Assembly: GCA_964017195.1 (NCBI GenBank)
Contig: OZ024887.1
Location: forward strand, 8,134,032-8,198,031
DNA: 64,000 nt
Source: Siderastrea radians
Taxonomy: Eukaryota > Cnidaria > Anthozoa > Scleractinia > Rhizangiidae
Reading direction: 5' to 3'
The notes beneath the pieces were generated by a model. That model was not told where the DNA came from. It worked only from the letters and a program-made list of their open reading frames with translations, and made no database searches. Positions 10,429 to 22,400 of this stretch are shown one piece after another (the first letter of the stretch is position 1; every line of letters starts with the position of its first letter). Both the position numbers and the translations under genes were made by a program.

Positions 10429-13400
10429 TTACAGTACGTACTTAGCTGCGGTGTGACAGTAGCTCGGGTCCAGTCCTGGTCGTCCTTCAATTGCTGTTGA
10501 ACACTGAAAGTAAAAACGCTTGGTTACTAGTAATCCTGTTATTGTTTTGAAACTACGGATAAAACTCTAAACTGTGAAAGCTTTTGAGCTTCACTTTTCT
10601 GTGGTGCAGTTTATTATACTCGACAATGTGGTGTTTTTGGAGTCTGTGGATGAAATCCAATAAAATGAAAAACAATTCAACTGAAAGCTAGAGAGCGGTA
10701 CTGTCCAGTGACGATCTGTTCAATACGCTTTACAAAGGTGGTGTGTAAAGGGTCTACACAAAAAACAAAATTAAAAAAAAGCTCTCCAGAAATACTTTTA
10801 ATTGAGACTGTTAGTTTTATAGTTTTTAGGTTTTCCAAACAAATTGAAGCTGTGTGCTCTTGGGTGAAAATTTACGAATATACAATCAGTGCATAACGTA
10901 CCAAAAGCTTAGCAACTCAGGGCATTAAACTGACAACAAACTACTTCTTACCCTTGTTTCTATGTCAGTCCAGCTGGAGTGACTTTCATCATCTACAGAA
11001 TCGGACGCTCGACGCTTCCTGTTGCGAAACAAACAAGAATAATTAGAGACGAAACAACTGGAAAAAAAATTGATGCCTCCCGGGATTCAAAAGTCTGGCT
11101 AAAACATAAATTTCAACGGAGTTGTTGATTCCGTTTGGAGACTTCAACCGACAACACAACACGTTTTGTAGTTTAGGCAAAACTGCAGAAGATAAAGAAA
11201 ACGATGGTGACGCTCGCTCTGTATGAAAAACTGAAAGAAGATCGTATACAGTCTCAAGCTTATCTTTTCGTTCAGGCTTTCCAGAACGTTTGAAATTTTC
11301 TGTCGCTTAACGCCACGGTCAACGGCATTACTTCCACCCAAGCTACACTCCCGTCACATTTACATATTCCACTGACTATACTAACCTTCCAGGACTTGTA
11401 AGTTCGTTGGATCTTGTTTTCAAAGTTTCAACTTCTGTGAACTGAATAGCGTGACCTCCTCCAACCGTTTTGAAAACATCACCCTGCAGTTAATATCACA
11501 GGAATAAATATTCATGGACACTCTGTTTTAAGAGGCTAGGCAAAAAATGTTGTCTCGAAAAAATGCTCAAGTTTAGAAACGCTTTACGAACTCCCAAACA
11601 TTGCTATCCTGTCAAACATTAGCAAGGTTGCTACACATCAGGATCCCGGTAATTCACAAAACAAAGGAAAAGTTATGGGCCGGTGTATCATGGTTGGTTG
11701 AGATGTCTAACATTTCACAGTCTTCTGAGTCAAGACTACTATGTCTAAACCTTAGGCGCCTTGGAATTTTGCTTAGAAAATGGACTTGATGGTGCATGCG
11801 CTTCTCTTCCAAGTCATCATTTGTCAGATTCTTCTTCTGCTGCTACTGGTCCAGTAACGAACTCAAGATGAACAAATTCGCTTTTTACCAAACGCACTTG
11901 AATGTATATACGGTAAATACTGGAGCCAGTTTCACGGCATATGCAACATCGAGATTAACAAGGCATCGAAAATACAAGAGGCAAAGGGGAAAAGTATTTT
12001 TTTGAAAAAAAAAAAAACAAAAAAAAAAAAACAAAAACGTCATTCACTACAGTATCTCACCCGACACCGGAACACCATCGTGTGTTTGATACAAACTATT
12101 AAACAAAGTGAAGGAATATAAACGCCACAATCAAAATAAATCAAGCTTTGAACTCACTTTGATCAGCTTTGTCTCGATTTCCCCGGCAGAGTCTTCCTCT
12201 TGGTGGGCCAACACATAATTTGTGGCCTGTAAAAATAAAAATTACAATAAAAATTACCGTGTTCACTTAGGAACATAACAAAAATGATAAGTGTCTCAGC
12301 CTTGATACATAAAAAGAAATATCTCTTTAGATCAACTCACGTTAGTTTCTTTGAAGTCTTTCCCGTCAGGTCTACAGACTGTTTTCTTGTTCCTTAGCGA
12401 TGGCTTAAGAACGGTATCTGATAAAGTGTAAATAATACGTCAGCGTAAACATGAGGTGGGATCCCATCAAACACATGTATGTTAGATACTGCTTTTTATT
12501 AGAGCTAGTCATTTCAAAGATAACGAGTATGAACAAAGTGCTCGTCTAAGCCTAAGGGACATAAAAGAACTGCAGCATTGTTTGGGGTAATATTTTGTTC
12601 AGTCTTTTACTTATTCCGGTTTGAAAAAAAAGCAAAATTTGCGGAACGTCTGTTCCAAAAAGAACACAATTGTGCTTATTCTGAGTCCTTCCACTTATTC
12701 GGTTCTTAGGAGCAGAGTGGACAAGATTCCAAAAACAGGAGCGCGTTACTCGAAAGCCGCGAAAAATGTTCGGCCAAGAAAAGCCACTTGTAAAAATACG
12801 AACAACTCATTCTACAAAGCCGTTATTTTAACATATCTGTAAAGATAAGAAATATTTAACTTCTAGCAAAGTTTGATGCTTAGAAATGTCTTTGTTTACA
12901 AGATACAGTGTGAGTTATCCAGTCGTGCCCGAAATCGTCCCGAAAAGTTTCTGGGCTTTCGAAAAACGCACGCCAGGGGGCCGTTTCTCGAAAGCCCCGA
13001 AAAGTCATTTGTAAAAATATGAACCACTCATTCTCCAAAGAAATGTTAAACGTATAGAAAAGTTTCATGCTTAGAAACGTCTTTGTTTTCAAGATACATA
13101 GTGACTTGTGCCCGTCTTCGGCCTGAAACGTTTCAGGGCTTTCGAGAAACGCACGCCTGGCAGGTCCGAAAAAAGGACTAGTTCACGTGTTCGTCACACG
13201 ATACGGTCCGTGAGCCAGACTGCAAAATTTGGGCTTTCGGTATCATCCGGGGTGAATATGTTTAATGGTGTTTTTTGAAAAGGTATGCTATTGTAGAGTT
13301 GTAAAATCCATGATAGCAATGGATCAGTGGTAGCTCCCGCGTAGTAACGTTGTTTATTTGCCCCCCCCCCCCCCTGCTGAAACATAACTGACCTATATTT

Positions 13401-16400
13401 TAAGTACAAATGTAACCAACAATAAATGCTTTTTAGAAGCAATAAAATGCATTTTAAAGATACAATTATACTTATAAGAGTTGACATCACGTGTGGCGTC
13501 GTAATATATGCCATGTCTGGGAACTCTGTGTTGCTTGATGCATCCGCCATTTTGAAAAAGGCAGATTTTGTTCAGGTACGTGTTTAAAGTAATAGATATC
13601 TATCAAGTGCATAAATATAAGCTATTTCATAAAGTATAACTGCGTTATAGTTATTTGTACGCCCTTTGTTTGTCCATGGATCACTTTTACAAACTTTCTC
13701 TTTGTTTGCGAAACGAGCATGAAGCAGACGATATAGCTGAGGTACAACACAAGAGATACAGTAAAACAGAATCTTTATGAATCTAGAGTACAAACTAATG
13801 TAGTAATACAATCAATTTCTTTCATGGTAATCGATATTTGGAAATATTTCCCATCTTTTATCAAAAAACTCTTATTATGTTTGCATTTTCTGAACAAATA
13901 ATACGTTATCCGCTGTCAACTCAGAAGAAGAAATGAAGTAATTTTCCTTTATGCTAAATTAGTCTTATGCTAAACTGGCTTCATTGTTTTCTTTTTGATT
14001 ACTCGCCTGTTATCTATTCAGAAATTAAATTGTGCGGGGAGCTAACCAGAAAAAACAATCCAATTAATTTAGCTCCCCAGCTCGCACTTAATTTATTTCC
14101 ACTTTATGTTTTGGAATTAGCCTTTTAGCTTCATCTCAAGTTTGAAAAATACAATCGATTATTAATTGGTCAATTGTGAGCTATTACGGAGCGCTATATG
14201 AATATTCTCTAAGTTCCTAGTGCATCTGTAACTCAATAGATACACAGTTAAATTTAAGCCGATTCTTTCACACTGATTAGTTCATTGCAAGGTGCAAATC
14301 AGTTGGATTGCATTAATACTACTACTATTTTCACGTTTATGCGAAAAGCACTATTTTGTTTAAGAATAAAAGTCGACTACAGAAAATTACCGCTCTTTTT
14401 TGTGTGAAATCATTTTAATAGCAAAATTTGGAGGAATTTAAAAATTGGTATCGTCTGTTATCTGATGTAGTATTGAAATTAAATAATTATAGACTTATCA
14501 CAACAGATTTGGGAAAAAGTGAAAAAAAAAAGGATGCTGAAATCAGCATCCATAAGAATCTCACTGCTTTTATCGGTGATATTGTTTACTGTACTGTTGA
14601 AATTAAACATTACATTTATTCATGTAAATTCTCAATTGACTGAACTTGTTTTTTGTATTCAGACTGAATGGAAAAGGACAAGCACCAGTGTATAATACAC
14701 TATGCTGCATGTTATGACAAGGAGGACGAACATCTTGTGTCCCCAAAGGACATCAGCTCTTGGTCGGCACTGCTGGAAGCAGCGAAAGTTCGAAATCATC
14801 AGCCAGTTTTGGATGTCGCCAAAACTGTTGACGAAAATCACATACCAAACATCGTATACCACCGAAAATGTAGAAGCCTGTTTACTATGAAAAGAGACTT
14901 AGAAACTATTAAGCGTAAAAGAGCGGAGACAGTTGACGAAGAATCCAGTGAAGACACTACCGCAAAAAGGCTGTGTAGAAGAACATCCACAGAGGCGAGA
15001 GTGTATGAGCCTGTATGCATTTTCTGTAATAAGGTTAAATTCATGAAAAATCCGAAGTCAAGAGAGAAGCTCATTCAAGCTGTACAGCTGAGGGCAGATC
15101 ATACACTTCGTCAGTGTGCAATATTAAATGAAGATGCAAGAATTATTGCTATAACTAGCAGAGACATAGTGGCCGCAGAAGCCCATTACCACGCTTCATG
15201 TTATAAAAGTTACACTAACATTAAAACAAAGGAACATGATCATTTGGATGGTAAAGAAGTGGAGAATACGACAGAGATAACCGGCACGCTTTTATATGAA
15301 GTAGCTGAAGTAGGAGCATACGCACAACTTTACCATTACATCAGAAACGAAGTAATCCCAAATAAGATGGTCGTACCAGTTGCCCAGCTTACCGAGAAAC
15401 TGGAAACGTTCATGTCCTGCAAGGGTGAAGTTCTAAAGACTGCCACGAAGAAGAACATCCGTAGAAGGCTTGAATCAGAACTTGGAGATTCTGTTCACAT
15501 TTTTGCAAACGACTCAGGAAAACTGCTGTTAGTTCCTGATAGCTTATCCTTTAAGGATGTTGTCCTTTATAACGAGAATCTCCGTAAAGAGCTAGCAATC
15601 TGGAAGGTGAAGCTAACTGATGCCAACAAGATAACAGACCAAGCTTCATCACAGATCAGAGAAGCCATAAGAAGGGATATGACACCTACTCCCTGGCCAT
15701 ACCACCCATCTGATCTCTCGAATGCCGTGAATATGCCAACTCAACTGCATCGTTTTCTAGTTGGACTTCTTACCGGAAATCCTGAGAATGAAAACCCGTC
15801 AGAGAGAGTGTCAAATCTTGTCCAGTCATTTGGTCAAGACCTGATATATGCGGTTACTTGTGGACAGCATAAATCTCCCAAGCATGTACTCCTTCCTTAT
15901 GCTGTGAAAACATTAACCGGAAACACAGAGATAATCAAGGCACTTAACAAGTTTGGCCATGGGATGTCATACACTCAGCTTGAGGAAAATGACACCGCTC
16001 TGTGTTTACAAAAGCTGGCATCAGGTCTGAATGAGAGGGTAGTACTTCCTGCCTCGATAAAGTCACATGTCTTTACAACCCTTGCCTGGGACAATATAGA
16101 CAGAATTGAAGAGACTCTGTCAGGGAAAGGTACATCGCATCGCGTCAACGGAATCGCTGTGCAACCTAAAGTCTTTGGTCCTGACCCACCGCCAGATGAT
16201 CTACCGCGCATTGACAAGCTGAAACAGAGGACTTTGAGCACAGAACATCAATCCCAACTTGACGTCTATGTTGCTGGCTCTCGTGTGGGACCACATCCTC
16301 TCAAAACGAAGGACGACTATGTTTGTGAAGCCAACAAAGCTGCACGAAGTGCGCAACAGGAAAATATGCTATGGATCCTTGCTAGACTAGCCAATTCGGA

Positions 16401-19400
16401 AGACCAAAAGGTACCAAGTTGGACCGGATTCAACATCCAAACAAGGGATCAAGTTCAAGTAACACCAGATGTTGTGCAGTATCTTCCGACAATAAATGCC
16501 CCAGCGACAGAATTATCAACAGTGTTTGAGATCCTTAACCAATCAGAGGAAATCAGAAAGAAACTGTGTTTACCAGCAATTGTCGTTGTCATGGATCAAG
16601 CACTTTACGCGAAAGCAGCCGAAATTGCATGGAAGCAAGACCAGTTTTCGAACATTGTTTTGAGAATGGGAACATTTCATACAATTTGCGTTGCTTTGTC
16701 TATCCTTGGGAAACGATTTGGAGATAGTGGTTTGAAGGACATCTTCATTGAATCGCAGATAGTTGCTGAGGGCTCAATTAGTGGTGTCATTGATGGCAAG
16801 CATTACAACCGTGGTGTGAGGGCGCACAAGTACCTGTATGAAGCACTGATGAGGTTAGCATGGGCGGAGTTCATGCGGTGGCTTGAGACCGGTGATCCTG
16901 ATCATCACATCACAGTGGTGTCCTTTCTTGAGCAGGTGGATACATTTGCAAGTAACTTGAAGCAAGAGGGCTTTGATCAGCTGTTGCAAAGCCAAGTTCT
17001 ACCTCAAGTGATGACTATGTGGAAAGAGTTCCTGAATTACCTTCGTCATAATAACGGGGAACTGTCGGCATTCTGGATGTCGTACGTGGATATGGTCGAA
17101 GGTATACTGCTTGGTCTGTTGCGGGCATCTCGTGAAGGTGACTGGGATTTACATCTTCATTCCGTAAGAATGATGATCCCCTGGTGTTTTGCCTATGATA
17201 AGGTGAATTATGCACGATATCTCACACCATATTTTGCTCAGATGACAAATCTCGATCAGACGAATCCTGAAGTGCAGAGGGCGTTCAAGACAGGCAGTTT
17301 TTCCGTACAGTTGTCCAGCAACAATCCCTTTGGTCGGATCCCAGTAGACCAGACGACTGAGGTCACAGTGAATAAAGATACCCAGAATCCTGGTGGAACA
17401 ACCCGCTTTAGCTTGAAACCTGCAACTGTGCAGCGCTACTACCTTACAGCGGAGTACCGGAGTACATTTCTTGGACAGCTTCGAAGCATGGTACAAGGAT
17501 CCGACCCAGAAACTCAGCATACGGAGCTTCAACGATCAAGAATAAAGAAAGATGAGCAGGCAGTTTCATCCATAGTTGACCTCATCCAAGGTTGGGTCAA
17601 TCCTTTCTCCGAAAGTCAAGACCTGATCAGCATTTCCACTGCAAAGAAAGCTCCCAGAGAGGTTGCCACAGACCTGAAGATAGCACACGAGGTTGGTGAG
17701 AAGTGCTACACAACCTTCAAGGAAGAGAGGATGGAGAAGATCCCTCAAGTCAAGAAATTCCACGACCCTCTGAAGACAAGTAAACTGAAGACGTTCAGCG
17801 ACATGAACAAGAAGAAGCAAGTGAAGACCAATGAACGTTCGATCATTTTAAAGGCTGACAGGTCGCTGTTTGGCAGAATCATAGTGATTGCACAAGAGCG
17901 AAGCTTACAGATGGATTACATCCTGTCACATCCGCTTGGACCACTACCCTGGGCATTATCATCTGCTGATGGCCTTCTGCGAAAGACAAACAAGGCTTCG
18001 CTGGCATCGTTGCTGCAGAAGAACGTACAAGCCACTGAGGAAGTCCCTGCAAACTCTTCTGCAGTAATTGATGGGATGTCCCTGGTGCAAAGAGTAAAGG
18101 GAGATCAATTGACATTTGGAGATGTCGCCATTATTGTCCTATCCACGGCATTGAAAGGAGTGCGGTGTAACAGAATAGATGTCGTGTTTGACACCTACAA
18201 AGAACTATCTATCAAGAACAGTGAGCGGCTTCTACGAGGTGAAGAGTCAGGGCACCAGCTATGCAACATCACTAGCACTCAGATAGTTAGGCAGTGGAGG
18301 AATTTCCTGACAAGAGTGACCAATAAGACGAGTCTTATTACCTTTATCGTCAGTGAGTGGAGGAAGGAAGCATGCAGAGAGAAGTTGGAGGAGAAAGTGC
18401 TGTATGCCAATGTTGATGACACATGCTACAGAATCACATCAGAAGGTAGTGAGGAGGTTCCGGCACTACAGTGTCAACAAGAAGAGGCCGACGGACGCCT
18501 ACTGCTTCACGCTACTCACGCAGCTAATGAGGGCTACAATTCTGTTCTGGTCTGTTCAGAGGACACTGATGTATTTATTTTGTCCTTGGCATTTAGCAAT
18601 GAGATAGGAGCTTCTCTGTTCTTGAAATCTGGAAGTCGCACGCGGACAAAGGTAGTTGACATCACAAAAGTTGCTGCCTCGCTTGGTTCCAAAGTGTGCA
18701 AAGGTGTTCTCGGGATGCATGCGTTCACTGGATGCGACACTGTGAGTGCTTTTGCAGGAAGGGGAAAGGCCCAAGCGTTGAAGTTACTAAAGAAGAACAC
18801 AAGAAGCCAAGAAGCGTTAACAGAGCTAGGGCAAGAGTGGAACCTGCCTCCTGAATTGATGGATAAGTTAGAGGAATTCACGTGTCTCCTCTACTCTACT
18901 AACACAGTCACCACAAAAGTTAATGATCTGAGGTACCAGCTGTTTTGTTCAAGAAGAGGGGAGATAGAAAGCCACCAGCTTCCTCCTTGCAGAGACTGCC
19001 TTGTGAAGCACGCAAAGAGAGCAAACTATCAGGTAGCCATATGGAAACGGTGTCTGCAGCAAGACCCACAGGTGCCGAGTCCTGTTGGACGGGGATGGAA
19101 AACGGAGCATGAATATGGTGTTGCCAAGTTAGTTGTAGACTGGATGGATTTAAAACCAGCACCAGAGGCCATCCTAGACCTCCTAGCATGTAACTGCACT
19201 AGAAAATGCGTCTCCCCTAACTGTGTCTGTATCACAAATGGACTAAGATGCACTGATATGTGCAGACTTACAGAATGTGACAACCAAGCTTCTCTTCAGG
19301 AGGTTCAGAGCACCGACGAAGATGATGAGCACGGAGAGGACAGTGACGAGGAGTATTAGAATACACGTTTACGCGGGCTCGTACATGTCAAGAATAACAC

Positions 19401-22400
19401 GCACTTTCATTTAGTTTCAGTTCAAACCAAATACGTACAGTGCGATCAGTTTCTAGTAATTATCGAAAGGATAAATGAAGGATTTAGGTCACGTGACCCA
19501 TTTGTTTTAATAGTTTGATTTATAGCTACACTAAAGGAGAATCAGAAACAATGTCAATAACATTGAAAAGAGAAACTTAAATAAACACGGCTTGGATTGT
19601 CTGTTTTTGCAATCTGGCACTTCAATCAGTGTAATATAGTAGTACGGACCCTTTTTAAGGCTCTGGTCACGTGACCTATGAAATGAACATCATGTATCAA
19701 GAAAGGTACAATTTTTGTTAAATGTTACTGTTATGTCGGTGTTTTGTAGATTTTGGTGGACAATAGACATTTATATTTGTCAAATCAGCTCCAGCCTCGT
19801 TTTCATGCCTAAGCCATACTTAAAAGAGAGCTGTTGGTCACGTGACCTATGAAATGAACATCATGTAATACGAAATATTCAATTTTCGTTAAATGTTTTG
19901 TTTCTGTCGGTGTTTTGTAGATTTTGGTGGACAATAGACATTTATATTAGTCAAATCAGCTTCAGCCTCGTTTTCATGCCTAAGCCTTAAAGAGCGCTGT
20001 TATCCACAAGCTACCATCGAATCGTTGCTATCATGCTTTTTTCCATTATTTGTGGTCTAAACTACCAGAAAATCACCATAAACCTTATTCACCTTAGATG
20101 ATACCCACCAACCCTACTGGCTCACGGACTAATATCACACTTACAAAAATAAAACAAGAAAGGATCTTCTTTTGGATAAAAGTATATCAACTGCAGCAGC
20201 GCCTACTGCGTACCTGTGTCCAAGAGTGTGGGGGGTTTATGCTCTATCCAGCAATCTGATGATTTGGATCGTCTGTGACGGGATTTAATGGGAGGCTGAA
20301 ATATAACACAGATTCTCTTAAACTACACAGAACATGTAAATCTTGAAGAACGTGGCACTTCAGTCTTCTCAGCATGCAGTGAACTTACAACCAGATGAAC
20401 CCCTGAACCAGGCGTACTTTTCTTACATCTTTGTTACAAATACAACGTGAATTTATTACCTTTCTCGCCACGGGCGGTGGAGACTTGGATCTAGTCAAAG
20501 TCGCTGCTTTGGCCTGGGCGCGAGTCACAGGTCTGTCAGTTGTCTTCATGTTCTACAGAAAGAAAATATTTCAACACACGTTATAGTTCACCGTTCACCA
20601 CTAAATTTTGCCCTAGTCTGATAATTTGGTTTAATTTGATCACGTGACGTGAAAGTGTTCAGTGAGTGTTCATCTGCCTAGTTACACTTGCAGGCGAGCG
20701 GGTCTACGTGGCCAAATTACCTTAAACATCCATACCTTGAGCGATGTAATGCAAATTAAATTTTTCACTCGTGGATGAATTGCTAGAATGTGAACATTTT
20801 TCCTTTTTTTTGTTATATTCAACAATTTTGCACGGTACAATTGGAATTTTTTATTTTTTTACGCTTGAGCAATGTTAACTGTTGGAAAATAAAGGTTGTT
20901 ATATACCTGTACAATTTCCTTGAGTTGCCTCAGTTTTTCATCCTTTTGCCACATTTTTGCCTGCATTTCCATCTCTTTGTCCTTGACGCGTTTCGACTAA
21001 ACAAAAGCAAATCCGGCATAGTCTAAGTTAACAACGTTGGAAGCTCCAGAGGACAACACTAAATGACTATGGCTAAATGTTTAATACACGCCGGACTCAC
21101 GTGTATTTGAGAAAAAACAAGTTTGACCAGGGTTGTCCACAACTTTTCAAGTAGCTGGAAAAATTTCTAAGTAGCCGGATAGTGATTATTGAGCGCCAAA
21201 GGCAATCCCTTCTAGGGGGGTCTGGGGCAATGCGCCCCCCCAGGAAATTTTTACATTTTAAGTCCCCAGAAACGGAATTTCCTTGATTCTGAGCACAAAT
21301 TTCCAATAATGTCAGTTCCAAATTAAAAGTAATCGTAACTTTTCAATTTTATTTGTATAAACTCATGCCTTCAGTGGTTATCTACAAGTAATTCCCAGAA
21401 CTCAACGTAATGAACTAACAATTTGTCTTTAAAAATATATATATCACAAAAGTAGCCGGCACAAACGACCCAAGTAGCCGGTTAATGCTGCCGGCAACCC
21501 GCTGTTAGGGACAAGCCTGAGTTTCTAAGGGAAGAAACTTAACTTGAACAAAACATGGTTTAACTTCAAATTTTGAATCCTTTGGTATCTATCGAAAATG
21601 TTGTCCTTTTCCCCAATCTTTTTTTCCCCTAAGTTTCATTTGCTGATTTTTTTTTTACCCTTCGGTAATTAACCTTTCCTCATCTTTAACGCCCGTTAAC
21701 CCATGCGATTTTCGATGCAACCATTGTCGCACTTTTCAATGTAATTTTTGTCGCGCTCGAGCTCGCGATAAAAATCGCAAGTGTAAACTAGCGGCGATTT
21801 TAGTGCGAATTCTGTGCGATTTGTCGCCGTGATATCGCAGTGGTTTCGAACATGTTGGAAACTTGATGCAACTTGGCGGCGATTATTGGGAAATTGCAAG
21901 AAATATCCCACTCGAATCGCACAGAAATCGCCGCTAGTGTACACTTGCGACAAAAGTTGCATTGGAGAGCGCCACAAAAATTGCATCAAAAATCGCGCGT
22001 GTAAACGGGCCTTTAGCGCATAATACGGTCACCCTTAATGTGTTTTGCACTTAAAGGGGCATAGTCACGGTATTTTAGTTCACTTTAAAAATAAAAAATA
22101 TGTCCTCACATCAATGAACGCCCACAAATAATGGTCTAGTTTTGTTACCAAAGACTATATTACTTAAACTCACCGTCGAAAAATATTGCATACATAATTT
22201 AGGCAAAGATCAGTGGAAAGTTAACAATTTTACTTCAGAAATAAATGCAAGTTGCAGTTGAACCTTTTAATTTCTTACTTCTACCGGCGAATATCCAATA
22301 CTTTTCAGTGCTCATAAACGGTCAACTTTCTAAAGGGTGCCGTTTTGACGCTCTGCGTGATTTGCGTGACACGCGACTCGCTTTACTTTGTTTAATTTGT

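Larger units (their letters stand above)
10429..20552 (-). other. KIF23: KIF23 exons 27-33: regulatory tail
   Basis: Exon 28 encodes [17 protein letters not shown] (residues 715-731). This is the conserved tail motif that in human MKLP1 is the Aurora B and 14-3-3 site controlling clustering and also part of the nuclear localisation signal. Both serines (720, 722) are kept, so the same regulation is inferred. Exon 30 has EIETKLIK, exon 31 [19 protein letters not shown] and exon 32 RKRRASD with SWTDIETR, all recognisable family blocks. Exon 33 gives the last 24 residues and TAA. The 7.8 kb intron 28 (12418-20213) contains the antisense 1,563-codon gene. Confidence 0.88.

Noticed and set aside
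13194..13550. 118-codon minus-strand frame starting [10 protein letters not shown]
   Set aside because: Interrupted by a translated poly-G run and lacking splice sites that fit KIF23; judged a chance frame.
14668..19359. Reading the nested gene as a processed retrogene or LINE/LTR polyprotein
   Set aside because: No reverse-transcriptase (YxDD), integrase or gag motifs, no poly(A) tail or LTRs, and an upstream acceptor suggests it is spliced.
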